From: Clostridium puniceum
GTDB lineage: Bacteria > Bacillota > Clostridia > Clostridiales > Clostridiaceae
Direction: 5' to 3'
Length of the DNA stretch: 64,000 nt
Assembly (NCBI RefSeq): GCF_002006345.1
Contig: NZ_LZZM01000201.1
Coordinates: 1 to 64,000, forward strand
Both the position numbers and the translations under genes were made by a program. Within the stretch, counting starts at the first letter, position 1; the number at the start of each line of letters is the position of its first letter. Under the pieces are notes generated by a model. That model did not search any database. It was not told the origin of the DNA and was given only the letters and a program-made list of their open reading frames with translations. Positions 34,585 through 45,243 of this stretch are shown here, in pieces.

Positions 34585-37197
34585 ATGTGGTATGATATAA
34601 CTTCACAAAATGTTTTAGAAAAATTAAATGTTAATTTAAATACAGGTCTTTCTGAATTAGAAGCGAAGAAAAGACTTCTAGAACATGGTGAAAACAAACT
34701 TAATTCCCAAAACAAAAAAAGCATATGGCAGCTTTTCTTATCTCAAATAAATGATGTTATGATTTATATACTTTTAGGTGCAGCTGCTATTTCTGCCTTT
34801 ATGGAGGAATATAGTGACGCTGTTATTATATTAATTGTAATTTTCATAAATGCACTAATAGGGGTTATTCAAGAATCAAAGGCTGAAAAATCACTTGAAG
34901 CCTTGAAAAAGTTATCTACACCCAAAGCAATAGTCAAGAGAGATGGAAATATAAAAGAAATTCCGTCTGAGGAAGTTGTTATAGGTGATATAATTGTTTT
35001 AGATGCAGGAAGATATCTTCCTGCTGATTTAAGATTAGTTGAAAGTGCCAATTTAAAGATTGATGAATCAGCTTTTACTGGTGAATCAGTTCCATCAGAA
35101 AAAAATAGTAACGTTATGACTTCAGCTGAAAAAGTTCCCTTAGGCGATCAAGTCAACATGGCTTTCATGTCTACTTTAGTCACTTATGGACGTGGAACTG
35201 GTGTAGTTGTAAACACTGGAATGAATACTGAAATTGGTAAAATAGCAGATTTGTTAAATAAAGAAGAAGATAATACTACTCCTCTCCAAAGACGATTAGC
35301 TTCTCTTGGAAAAACATTAGGTTTTGGAGCTGTTGGAATTTGTATATTAATATTTATCATCTCTATGTTTCAAGGAAGAGATTGGCTTGAAATGCTCTTA
35401 ACAGCTATAAGCTTAGCTGTTGCTGCTATCCCTGAAGGACTTCCTGCTATAGTTGCCATAGTATTAGCTATGGGTGTTCAAAGGATGATTAAACAAAATT
35501 CAATAATAAAGAAACTTCCAGCTGTAGAAACTCTGGGATCTGTAAATATAATATGTTCTGATAAAACAGGAACCTTAACCTTAAATGTAATGACTATAAA
35601 GAAATGTTTTATAAATAATAAAATTATTTCCATAGATGATTGTGATTTAAACAATAATGAAACTAAATTACTATTTGAAGGTATGATTTTATGTAATGAT
35701 GCTACTTCAAAAAATGGTTCTAAAACAGGTGATCCAACAGAAATAGCTCTTTTAGATGCTGGTGTTAAATACAATCTATATAAAGAAGAGTTAAATTTTC
35801 TTCATGGAAGAATTGATGAAGTCCCCTTCGATTCTGATAGGAAATTAATGACTACAGTAAATAAATATGAATCTGAGTATAAGATCTTTACTAAAGGTGC
35901 TATTGATAATTTACTTAAGCTTTCAAATAAAATATTGGTAAATGGAGAAATTATTAATTTCACCCAAGATAAAAAAGATGAAATAGTGAAGTTTTCTAAT
36001 TTAATGTCTGATGAAGCTTTAAGAGTTCTTGGTTTAAGTTACAAAAATATACCTAATGAAAATATTACCTTAAATTCATTAGAAAAAGATTTAATATTTG
36101 TTGGATTAATGGGAATGATAGATCCACCTAGGCAAGAAGTAAAACCTTCCATTGCTTTATGCAAACAAGCCGGTATAACTCCTATTATGATAACTGGAGA
36201 TCATAAAAATACCGCTTTTGCAATTGCTAAGGAACTTGGTATAGTAGAAAATTTAAACCAATGTATTATTGGAAGTGAAATTGATGATTATGATAATGAA
36301 GCTTTTAATAAAGTGGTTAATGATTATAAAGTCTTTGCTAGAGTTTCCCCTGAAAATAAAGTTAAAATTGTAAAAGCTTTTAAATCTCATGGAAATATTG
36401 TCTCTATGACTGGTGATGGTGTTAATGATGCCCCTTCCTTAAAAGCTGCTGACATAGGTGTTGCCATGGGTATCACTGGTACTGACGTGGCTAAAGGTGC
36501 TGCTGATATGATCTTAACTGATGATAACTTCACTACAATAGTAAATGCAGTTGAAGAAGGTAGAAATATTTATAATAATATAAGAAAGTCTATAATGTTT
36601 CTTTTATCTTGTAACTTAGGCGAAATAGTTGCACTATTTATTGCAATTTTATTTAACTTCAATCCTCCATTATTACCAATTCATATTTTATGGGTAAATT
36701 TAATAACTGATAGCTTTCCGGCACTTTCCCTTGGCGTAGACCCAAAAGATTCAGAAGTTATGACGCATCTGCCAAGAGATCCAAAAGAATCTCTCTTTTC
36801 AGGTAATATGGGAATGTTTTTAGCTTTAAATGGAACATTAATTGGTGCTGCAACTTTAACTGCATTTAAAATTGGCGAAAGCTTATACATGAATTCCTTA
36901 GTTCACGCACAAACTTTAGCCTTTGTTGTTTTAAGCTTTTCTCAATTATTTTTCTCACTTTCTATGAGAAGTAGGGAAAAATCAATTTTTAAGCTTGGCT
37001 TATTTACAAACAAATACTTGATGAGTTCAATTCTGCTTGGCATAATAATTCAGATTTTAATTATTATAATACCTTTCTTCTCACAAGTATTTAATTTATT
37101 TATGTTAAACCTTAGAGATTGGATTATAGTTCTTTGTATATCGTTAGTACCTTTTATAATTAATGAATTGTTTAAGCTAATAAAATTCCACAAATAA
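34585..37197 (+). CDS. P-type cation-transporting ATPase, calcium type
   Basis: An 870-residue P2-type ATPase exporting a cation, most likely Ca2+. All P-type marks are present: TGES actuator loop (near residue 167), PEGLPAIVAIVLAMG in helix M4, phosphorylation site SDKTGTLT (Asp near residue 326), MITGDHKNTAFAIAKELG and GDGVNDAPSLKAADIG. M4 PEGLP and M6-region NLITDSFPALSLG agree with SERCA/PMR1-like pumps. I start it at the ATG preceded by GGAGTGATTTT; an upstream in-frame TTG would overlap that ribosome site. It is monocistronic, with repeat sequences before it. Confidence 0.92.
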   Translation: MWYDITSQNVLEKLNVNLNTGLSELEAKKRLLEHGENKLNSQNKKSIWQLFLSQINDVMIYILLGAAAISAFMEEYSDAVIILIVIFINALIGVIQESKAEKSLEALKKLSTPKAIVKRDGNIKEIPSEEVVIGDIIVLDAGRYLPADLRLVESANLKIDESAFTGESVPSEKNSNVMTSAEKVPLGDQVNMAFMSTLVTYGRGTGVVVNTGMNTEIGKIADLLNKEEDNTTPLQRRLASLGKTLGFGAVGICILIFIISMFQGRDWLEMLLTAISLAVAAIPEGLPAIVAIVLAMGVQRMIKQNSIIKKLPAVETLGSVNIICSDKTGTLTLNVMTIKKCFINNKIISIDDCDLNNNETKLLFEGMILCNDATSKNGSKTGDPTEIALLDAGVKYNLYKEELNFLHGRIDEVPFDSDRKLMTTVNKYESEYKIFTKGAIDNLLKLSNKILVNGEIINFTQDKKDEIVKFSNLMSDEALRVLGLSYKNIPNENITLNSLEKDLIFVGLMGMIDPPRQEVKPSIALCKQAGITPIMITGDHKNTAFAIAKELGIVENLNQCIIGSEIDDYDNEAFNKVVNDYKVFARVSPENKVKIVKAFKSHGNIVSMTGDGVNDAPSLKAADIGVAMGITGTDVAKGAADMILTDDNFTTIVNAVEEGRNIYNNIRKSIMFLLSCNLGEIVALFIAILFNFNPPLLPIHILWVNLITDSFPALSLGVDPKDSEVMTHLPRDPKESLFSGNMGMFLALNGTLIGAATLTAFKIGESLYMNSLVHAQTLAFVVLSFSQLFFSLSMRSREKSIFKLGLFTNKYLMSSILLGIIIQILIIIIPFFSQVFNLFMLNLRDWIIVLCISLVPFIINELFKLIKFHK

Positions 37198-37351
37198 AAC
37201 CTTTTCATTCCCTTGTTATGACATTTTACTATTTTAATTCTAGTTTTTTATGAATATTGACAAAGTTTTTTTTATTGTTAAATCATAGTTGAAACAAAGA
37301 AATATCTATAATAAAATTTATCTTATAAAAGGGATTTAGGAGGTAACAAAT

Positions 37352-37654
37352 ATGATAATAAGATGCGTAGATAATAACCTTTGTTCAACATTAACTTTAA
37401 GTAAGGAATATATAGTTATAGAAGAAGCTGCTGAATATTATGTAATTCTTGATGATAAGAATGAAGAAACAACTTGCAGAAAAACAAGATTTGAAATTGT
37501 TGAAGACGGTGGTTTAACTAAAAAAACCAAAGCTACTATTACAGAATTAACTTATCAATTAGAAAATAACTTTAAAGACATTAAACACTTTTCAATTAGA
37601 AAAAATTCTAAAGGTGAAATCAAAGAAATATCTGTAAAATTCAAATATAATTAA
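37352..37654 (+). CDS. hypothetical protein
   Basis: A 100-residue soluble protein beginning MIIRCVDNNLCSTLTLSKEY, with beta-rich first half (YIVIEEAAEYYVILDD) and basic second half ending KGEIKEISVKFKYN. The pattern suggests a small SH3- or Tudor-like barrel plus an amphipathic helix; this is inference. Ribosome site AGGAGGTAAC and a strong terminator frame it as an independent gene. Confidence 0.72.
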   Translation: MIIRCVDNNLCSTLTLSKEYIVIEEAAEYYVILDDKNEETTCRKTRFEIVEDGGLTKKTKATITELTYQLENNFKDIKHFSIRKNSKGEIKEISVKFKYN

Positions 37655-37686
37655 AAAAAGTTCTGCTTAATTGCAGAACTTTTTCA
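37653..37686 (+). terminator. terminator of the 100-residue gene
   Basis: AAAAGTTCTGC and GCAGAACTTTT form an 11-bp stem with a six-base loop, then TTTTTCATTT. Confidence 0.88.
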
Positions 37687-37839
37687 TTTGCATTTTTAGA
37701 AATCCAAGTTAACTGCTACAAAATGAATAAAGGTTTTATAAAACAAAATCGTCTTAACCTCATTAATGAGATTACATTTATGCTTTACATTGATTAAACT
37801 TATAAATCTAATTTTGCAACAATTCTATCATTCATAACT

Positions 37840-39684
37840 TTAAAATAATATATTAATATTATATTGTTTTAGCCATATATTTATTTGAATTAAATAAGCA
37901 ATTAATTGTGGACCTGTCATCAATTGCCCATACCATGGTGTTTTATACGATTCACCCTTAGTCTCTATAATTTCTCGAATTGCATTATCATCAATAATCT
38001 CATGAATTGGTGATGATTTATCATTTAATATTTTTGTCATCATATTACATACTATGTCTGTATATACAGGGTTATGAGTCTTTGGATATGGGCTCTTTTT
38101 TCTATATATAATCTCTTTAGGAAGTATTCCTTCAAGAGCTGCTCGAAGCAATCCCTTTTCCCTTCCTTTATATAATTTTATCTCTGCTGGAAGATTAAAA
38201 GCATATTCCACCAGTCTAATATCTGCAAATGGTACTCTTACTTCTAAGCTATTATACATACTAGCTCTATCTTTTCTGTTAAGAAGATTTACCATAAACC
38301 ATTTTAGGTTTAAATAAGATATTTCTTTCATTCTATAATCTCGTTTAGTTTCATTATCAAGATGTGGAACCTTGCTTAATGATTTTTCATATTGAAATCT
38401 AACTAGTTCTTCTATTTTCATATTCTTTAAATTATCATTAACTATAACTTTTCTGTTATTAACAAATCTTGCCCAAGGAAAGGTATCTAAATAAAACATT
38501 TCATCTCTAGTAAACCAAGGATATCCTCCAAAAATCTCATCTGCACATTCGCCTGACAATCCTACTACGAAATCTTTTCTAATTTCCTTGCAAAATAAAA
38601 GTAATGATGAATCAATATCTGCCATTCCTGGTAAGTCTCTGGCAATTACTGCATCATTTAAAGCTAATGCTAGGTTTGAATGGTTCAAAACAACTTTTCT
38701 ATGATTGCTGTCAATAAATTTAGCCATTACATCAGCAAAATATTCATCAGAGGTAGGTTGAAACAAAGATGATTTAAAATATTTATCATTATCTTCATAT
38801 TCTATAGAATAGGTTGTAAGCTTTTTCCCCTTATCTTTAAATGATTTAGCTGCTATAGCTGAAATGGCTGATGAATCTAAACCTCCAGATAAAAATGTAC
38901 ATACTGGTACATCTCCTACTAATTGTCTGTTTATAGCGTCTATTAGCAGCTCCTTAGTATGGACTATTGCTTCATCTTCTGTTTCTTTGAATTCTTTGGC
39001 CTCTAAACTCCAATACTCCCAAGTTTTAATAGTGTTATCACTTGAAATTAAAAGGCAATTTGCAGGAGCAATTTCTTTTATATTCTTAAATATAGCACTA
39101 CCAGGGGTTATAGCTGGTCCAAGCCCCAAAAGTTCTGTTAATCCATCTCTATTAATTTCTCTTTTAATTTTAGGATTTGCTAATATAGTTTTTATTTCGG
39201 AACCAAATACAAGAGTATTATCTTTCATAGTATAAAATAATGGTTTAACACCCATTTGATCTCTAGCTAAAAAAACTTCCTTTTTATCCTCATCAAAAAT
39301 ACCAAAAGCAAAAATACCAATTAACTTATTAATGCATTCTTTACCAAAACAAATATAAGATGTAAGTAATACCTCAGTATCAGAGTAAGAATCAAAAGTA
39401 AATCCTTCTTGTATTAGTTCTTTTCTTAAATCTTCAGTATTGTATAATTCACCATTATAGACTAATGTGTATTTCTTTCCCTCAAATATTTTAGTCATTG
39501 GTTGTATTCCACCTTTAGGATCCACTACAATTAACCTTCTATGTCCGAGCAAAACATTTGAAGAAATATAGTAGCCCTTTGCATCTGGACCTCTCTTCTC
39601 CAATGTTTTTACCATTCTTTCTAAAATGTTTTTATCTTGTACTATATTATCTTTAAAATTCACTAATCCAGTAATACCGCACAT
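37840..39684 (-). CDS. asnB: glutamine-hydrolysing asparagine synthetase
   Basis: Makes asparagine from aspartate, glutamine and ATP. The 614-residue protein begins MCGITGLVNF, so Cys2 is the Ntn glutaminase nucleophile after removal of Met1; RGPDAKGYY and YNGELYN continue the glutaminase domain. The synthetase domain has the PPi loop LSGGLDSSAISAI (near residue 265) and LSGECADEIFGGYPWF. The C-terminal VRVPFADIRLVEYAFNLP is typical. Ribosome site AAGGTGAAATGA. Single gene, facing a SpoVAF-like gene across a 220-base divergent spacer. Confidence 0.95.
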   Translation of the reverse strand: MCGITGLVNFKDNIVQDKNILERMVKTLEKRGPDAKGYYISSNVLLGHRRLIVVDPKGGIQPMTKIFEGKKYTLVYNGELYNTEDLRKELIQEGFTFDSYSDTEVLLTSYICFGKECINKLIGIFAFGIFDEDKKEVFLARDQMGVKPLFYTMKDNTLVFGSEIKTILANPKIKREINRDGLTELLGLGPAITPGSAIFKNIKEIAPANCLLISSDNTIKTWEYWSLEAKEFKETEDEAIVHTKELLIDAINRQLVGDVPVCTFLSGGLDSSAISAIAAKSFKDKGKKLTTYSIEYEDNDKYFKSSLFQPTSDEYFADVMAKFIDSNHRKVVLNHSNLALALNDAVIARDLPGMADIDSSLLLFCKEIRKDFVVGLSGECADEIFGGYPWFTRDEMFYLDTFPWARFVNNRKVIVNDNLKNMKIEELVRFQYEKSLSKVPHLDNETKRDYRMKEISYLNLKWFMVNLLNRKDRASMYNSLEVRVPFADIRLVEYAFNLPAEIKLYKGREKGLLRAALEGILPKEIIYRKKSPYPKTHNPVYTDIVCNMMTKILNDKSSPIHEIIDDNAIREIIETKGESYKTPWYGQLMTGPQLIAYLIQINIWLKQYNINILF

Positions 39685-39904
39685 TCATTTCACCTTCTAA
39701 TAGTAATTACACTATTAAAATATGCACCTATAAAAAAAGTGCGACAGCATAACTAAGATCTTTTTCACTTCTAAAAAAAGTGCAAAACTCTTGATTAATT
39801 TTCATACAATTGAGTATATTCCAAAAAAATAAATTATGAATACAATTATGTATATATCACATACTACTTATATAATATTTTGTAAAGAGAGAAGGTAAGA
39901 TAAT
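39685..39904. other. divergent spacer asnB / SpoVAF-like gene
   Basis: AT-rich; contains two copies of TAAAAAAAGTGC (about 39732 and 39774) with inverse TTTTTCACTT between. These could form alternative hairpins or operators. No ORF. Confidence 0.4.
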
Positions 39905-41320
39905 TTGAATGTTACATCCAATTACCAAGAAAACCTTAATTTAATTCATTCCAATTTAGCCATTGATAAAACTTTTGATATTGTTGAAAGACCCTTTATA
40001 GTAGGTGGACGAAATTCTGTTTTATATTTTTTAAATGGATTTATTAAAGATAACATTATGGAAGATATATTAAAGTCTTTTTTCAAAATTTCTCCTGAAA
40101 CTATGAACTTATATAAAACAATAGATGATTTTATAAAGAATGAAGTTCACCATGTATCTGTTAAAGGTGAAACTGATTTGGACAAAATTATATTAGCCTT
40201 ATTAACTGGTCAAACAATAATGTTTATTGAGGGGTACCCTTCATTTATAATACTTGATTTACGTACCTATCCTGGAGCAGATTCATCAAAACCTGAAAAA
40301 GAAAAAACTTTAAGAGGTGGAAGAGATGGATTTATTGAAAAATTAGTATTTAATTCTGCTTTTATTAGGAGAAGGATTAGAGATCCTAGATTAGTTTTCG
40401 AAATACATCAAATTGGTGATGTTTCAAAGTCAGATGTATGTCTTGCATATATAGATGGAGTTGCAGATAAAAAAATACATGATTTAATAGTTGATAGCTT
40501 ATCGAAGGTAGATATAAAAGCTTTAACTCTTTGTGATCAAAGTTTAGTCGATGTTATGTGCAAAAAAAATTGGCTTAATCCATTTCCAAAGGTAAGATAT
40601 ACTGAAAGACCTGATGTAGCTGCCGCACATATAGTTGAAGGAAAAATAATTGTTATTGTGGATAATTCGCCTAACATTATGATCCTTCCAACCGGAATCT
40701 TTGATTTTTTACAAGATGTAAATGATTATTATTTCCCACTATTTACAGGAAATTATCTAAGAATTGTTAGAAATTTAATAATGTTCTCAACTGTTATGTT
40801 AACTCCACTTTATTTACTTTTGGTAAACGGTAATATATTTCTTCCCCCTTTTTTTGATTTTTTGAAACCACAAGAACAATTTGCTATTCCTATGTTATAT
40901 CAATTCATACTATTAGAATTTGCTGTAGATGTATTGAAATTAGCTGGATTAAATACTCCAAGTCCACTTGGAAGTGCAATGTCTTTAATTGGAGGTTTAA
41001 TACTTGGTGAGTATGCAATAAAAACAGGCTGGTTTACTCCTCAAGCTATATTATATATGGCTATAGTAACAATTGGAGACTTTACTCAACCTAGTATAGA
41101 AATGAATTTTGCTTTGAAATTCGTGAGAATGATTTTATTAGTACTTTGTGGTTTTTGTGGTTTTTGGGGATTTGTCGGCGGTATTATAATTATGCTTATA
41201 GTTATGGGAACTACCAAGACAATAGCAGGAGACAAATACTTTTACCCACTAATACCATTTAATTGGAAGAGCCTTAAAAACTTGCTATTTAGAACAAGAA
41301 TATCAAAGGATGTTCAATAA
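39905..41320 (+). CDS. GerA-family spore protein, SpoVAF-like
   Basis: A 471-residue member of the GerA/SpoVAF family of inner spore membrane proteins. The soluble N-domain includes LRTYPGADSSKPEKEKTLRG, RDGFIEKLVFNSAFIRRRIRD (family GxRDGF and RRRI signature, near residue 140) and RYTERPDVAAAHIVEGK. About five membrane helices follow from residue 290. The order and the short tail resemble SpoVAF more than full GerXA proteins. It starts with TTG behind GAAGGTAAGAT. There are no gerB/gerC or spoVA genes beside it, so it is an orphan. A role in germination is inferred from the family. Confidence 0.85.
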   Translation: MNVTSNYQENLNLIHSNLAIDKTFDIVERPFIVGGRNSVLYFLNGFIKDNIMEDILKSFFKISPETMNLYKTIDDFIKNEVHHVSVKGETDLDKIILALLTGQTIMFIEGYPSFIILDLRTYPGADSSKPEKEKTLRGGRDGFIEKLVFNSAFIRRRIRDPRLVFEIHQIGDVSKSDVCLAYIDGVADKKIHDLIVDSLSKVDIKALTLCDQSLVDVMCKKNWLNPFPKVRYTERPDVAAAHIVEGKIIVIVDNSPNIMILPTGIFDFLQDVNDYYFPLFTGNYLRIVRNLIMFSTVMLTPLYLLLVNGNIFLPPFFDFLKPQEQFAIPMLYQFILLEFAVDVLKLAGLNTPSPLGSAMSLIGGLILGEYAIKTGWFTPQAILYMAIVTIGDFTQPSIEMNFALKFVRMILLVLCGFCGFWGFVGGIIIMLIVMGTTKTIAGDKYFYPLIPFNWKSLKNLLFRTRISKDVQ

Positions 41321-41347
41321 TACTCTAAATAATTTACAATTAAAAAT

Positions 41348-42346
<999 letters not shown>

Positions 42347-42395
42347 ACTATTTTTTCCTCCATTAACTACTTAATTTTATATCTTAAGTATTTCT

Positions 42396-42899
42396 TTATT
42401 CTTTAATTTTTTTGCTCAGTTCTATATACCCTAAACAAGATTTTTTGTTATTCTTAATTTCTTCTTCTGTTAAATTTCTCACTACCTTTGCTGGATTTCC
42501 AAGGATTAAAACTCCATCTTCAAATTTCTTATTCTGAGTTACTAAACTCCCTGCACCTACAATAGTATTATTACCTATTTGGGCTCCATTTAATATTATA
42601 GCGCCCATTCCAATTAAAGTATTATTTCCAATTTTACAACCATGAATTATAGCTCCATGTCCAATCGTGCATCCTTCTCCAACTTCAACGTGTTCATTTT
42701 CATCTACATGTATTATAGCATTTTCTTGAACATTTGTATTTTCACCTATAATTATGCTAGCTACATCACCTCTAAGAACAGCACCAAACCATACATTAGT
42801 ATTTCTTTTTAATGTGACATCTCCGATAATTACTGACGTACCTGAAATATAGACATCTTCTTGCACCGTAGGTTTTTTATCCATAAAATTTATTATCAT
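42396..42899 (-). CDS. gamma-carbonic-anhydrase-like hexapeptide protein
   Basis: A 167-residue left-handed beta-helix protein of the YrdA/PaaY family. Hexapeptide repeats run through residues 15-135 (VIIGDVTLKRNTNVWFGAVL; GDVASIIIGENTNVQENAII). Candidate metal ligands are in AIIHVDENEH and CTIGHGAIIHGCKIG, three His as in gamma carbonic anhydrases. Catalytic activity in this family is often unproven; the name describes the fold. Strong ribosome site GAGGTGATAAATT. Confidence 0.9.
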   Translation of the reverse strand: MIINFMDKKPTVQEDVYISGTSVIIGDVTLKRNTNVWFGAVLRGDVASIIIGENTNVQENAIIHVDENEHVEVGEGCTIGHGAIIHGCKIGNNTLIGMGAIILNGAQIGNNTIVGAGSLVTQNKKFEDGVLILGNPAKVVRNLTEEEIKNNKKSCLGYIELSKKIKE

Positions 42900-43013
42900 A
42901 ATTTATCACCTCATCCAATACTAAAGTTATTTTAACATTACATTGAGTTATTGTCATTATTTTACCCATCTTTATAATAATATATATTATAAGTAATTTT
43001 TAGAGGTATAACT

Positions 43014-44027
43014 TTGGGTAGAAAAAAGTCAGATAATTCTAACTTAAATATAGATAATTTAAAATTTTATTATGGCATTCCTCACTCTCATTGCAGTTTT
43101 TCTACTGGATGTGGAACTCCTGTTGAAGCTTTTGATTATGCAAGACATGCTGGTCTTGATTTTCTAATTTTAACAGACCATAATAATTATCTAACTAAAA
43201 ATATACAATTTAAAAACTCTGAATTGAGTAGATGGAACACAGCTCAATATTTAGCTGCACGCTATAATAAAAAACATGAAAACTTTTTAGCTGTAATAGG
43301 TTTTGAAAGTAAGACTAACCCATTTGGAGATATTAATATAATAAATTCTAATAGATTTTTCACTGGTACTGTAAATAATTTTCAATTGTTAGTTATTTGG
43401 ATGCTTAATAATCCAAATGCATTCATTTCAATTAATCATCCTCACAAAATAATAAAACAGTTAGAATATAATTCTATATTAAATAAAGTAATAACTTCTA
43501 TCGAAGTTGGTAATGGATGCTTTCCTAATAATTACGTAAGATATGAAAAATATTATTACTACTTATTAGATATAGGCTGGAAGCTAGGTGCTATAAATAG
43601 TCAGGACAATCATAAATTGAATTTCGGTGATACGGAAAATTTAACATGTATAATTGCCACTGAACTTACAACAAGTTCTTTAGTTAATGCATTTAGAAAT
43701 AGGCATACCTATTCAACAGAGTCTAGATCTTTAATTATGTACTTTACAGTAAACGATAATTTTATGGGTGATATAATTTTCTTAGATAATAATGAATTAC
43801 AATTTTCAATTTTTGCTCATGATCCAGTCAATAAAATATTAGAAATTGATGTTATTTCTAATGGGGGAACAGTAATAAAAAAAATATCTGATTTAAATTT
43901 GCATAAAATAAAATATTTATATAATCATGAACCACTTGAAAATGAACTTTGGTATATAATAAAAGTTACTTTGGATAATAGTAGAATTGCCATAAGCTCT
44001 CCTATCTTCAGAAGTTTAAACATATAA
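43014..44027 (+). CDS. PHP domain metal-dependent phosphoesterase family protein
   Basis: A 337-residue protein with PHP metal-site motifs: GIPHSHCSFSTGCGTP (His-x-His, near residue 22), ILTDHNNY (Asp-His, near residue 52), GFESKTNP (Glu) and INHPHK. Residues 250-337 form a beta-rich C-terminal domain. It probably hydrolyses a phosphoester with two or three metal ions; the substrate is unknown. It starts at TTG, seven bases after GAGGTATAACT. Monocistronic, ending in a bidirectional terminator. Confidence 0.82.
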   Translation: MGRKKSDNSNLNIDNLKFYYGIPHSHCSFSTGCGTPVEAFDYARHAGLDFLILTDHNNYLTKNIQFKNSELSRWNTAQYLAARYNKKHENFLAVIGFESKTNPFGDINIINSNRFFTGTVNNFQLLVIWMLNNPNAFISINHPHKIIKQLEYNSILNKVITSIEVGNGCFPNNYVRYEKYYYYLLDIGWKLGAINSQDNHKLNFGDTENLTCIIATELTTSSLVNAFRNRHTYSTESRSLIMYFTVNDNFMGDIIFLDNNELQFSIFAHDPVNKILEIDVISNGGTVIKKISDLNLHKIKYLYNHEPLENELWYIIKVTLDNSRIAISSPIFRSLNI

Positions 44028-44029
44028 AC

Positions 44030-44084
44030 AAATAGAATGTATAATTACACAACTTTCTAGTCATATAAATTATACATTCTATTT
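44030..44084. terminator. bidirectional terminator between convergent genes
   Basis: AAATAGAATGTATAATT and AATTATACATTCTATTT form a perfect 17-bp stem with a 21-base loop. It serves the PHP gene on the plus strand and the small membrane gene on the minus strand. Confidence 0.85.
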
Positions 44085-44089
44085 AATCC

Positions 44090-44410
44090 TTAATCTTTCT
44101 TTACTCTGTTCGGCTTAGCCTTTGGCTTAATTACTATTTGCTTTTCCTTCTTTTTAGGACCACCTGTTTGTATAATATCCATAAACCATAAAAAGAATAT
44201 TACGGCAAATATTGATATTCCAATTGTAAGGTACTGATTTATAGCCCCTAAAAATATTTGGACTGCAAATAATACTACTGCTATTGATAACGGTATCCAC
44301 TTATTTATACGTACTTTACTAAATACATACTTTTTACATAATACATAGGCTCCCATTATAACAACAAACATTGCTATAAATGAAAGAATTGTCATAAAAA
44401 AGCTACTCAT
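44090..44410 (-). CDS. small membrane protein
   Basis: A 106-residue protein with three predicted helices (about residues 5-25, 38-58 and 62-80) and a strongly basic cytoplasmic tail (KKKEKQIVIKPKAKPNRVKK). Ribosome site TAGGAGGGTATATG. No known domain. It stands between the PHP gene and the Lrp-like regulator. Confidence 0.72.
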   Translation of the reverse strand: MSSFFMTILSFIAMFVVIMGAYVLCKKYVFSKVRINKWIPLSIAVVLFAVQIFLGAINQYLTIGISIFAVIFFLWFMDIIQTGGPKKKEKQIVIKPKAKPNRVKKD

Positions 44411-44658
44411 TGGTCATATACCCTCCTACAAAAAGTCTATACATTTAATAATAATTTATATATAAATTATTATCAAGCATTCCTCTAACTTTATTTAATA
44501 TTTTTGTAGTTTGCCCTTAACATTGTAAAGTTATAATATTATCAAAATATCAATATTCTAAAATTTATTTTCCCAATCTTATAGTTTTCTCTTTAATTTT
44601 ACCTATATATTTGATAAAATAAAAAAAGTATATTATATGAATAATACGAGGTGATATT

Positions 44659-45126
44659 ATGAATTTAAACGTGAATAATAATTTAGATGAATTAGATTTA
44701 CAAATACTTGATTTATTAATAAAAGATTGTAGAACTCCCTATTTAGAAATAGCAAGAATATGTCATGTTAGTGGTGGCACTATTCATGTTAGAATGAAAA
44801 AAATGGAAGATATGGGCATAATAAAAGGTTCTAGAATAATATTAAATCTTCCTAAATTAGGATATGATGTATGCTGTTTTGTTGGAATATATGTTGATAA
44901 AACTTCTTCCTTCAATGCTGTATTTGATGAAATGTCCACAATAAAAGAAGTTACAGAATTACATTTAACTACTGGTAACTATTCTATGTTCGCTAAAATA
45001 GTTTGTACTAATATTTTAGATTTACAAGATGTATTACTTAATAAAATAAATAATATCGATGGAATCCAACGAACTGATACATTTGTTTCATTATCCCAAC
45101 CTATAGATAGAAATATATCTTTATAA
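44659..45126 (+). CDS. Lrp/AsnC family transcriptional regulator
   Basis: A 155-residue regulator. The N-terminal winged helix-turn-helix is LDLQILDLLIKDCRTPYLEI to GGTIHVRMKKMEDMGIIKGS (residues 12-58); the C-terminal RAM/AsnC ligand domain has LPKLGYDVCCFVGIYVDK and VTELHLTTGNYSMFAKIVC. Such proteins usually sense amino acids and assemble as octamers. Target genes cannot be read here; the adjacent genes are not amino-acid genes, and asnB lies 5 kb away. Ribosome site GAGGTGATATT. Confidence 0.9.
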   Translation: MNLNVNNNLDELDLQILDLLIKDCRTPYLEIARICHVSGGTIHVRMKKMEDMGIIKGSRIILNLPKLGYDVCCFVGIYVDKTSSFNAVFDEMSTIKEVTELHLTTGNYSMFAKIVCTNILDLQDVLLNKINNIDGIQRTDTFVSLSQPIDRNISL

Positions 45127-45243
45127 ACTATTTTGTAAATAATAAGAAATTTTTAATGTTAAATTAATATTATTTCATGTTTTTTTGATATATAATAAAA
45201 ATTGTGAACAATGAATAAGTTAATTTGAGGAGGAAGTATATAT

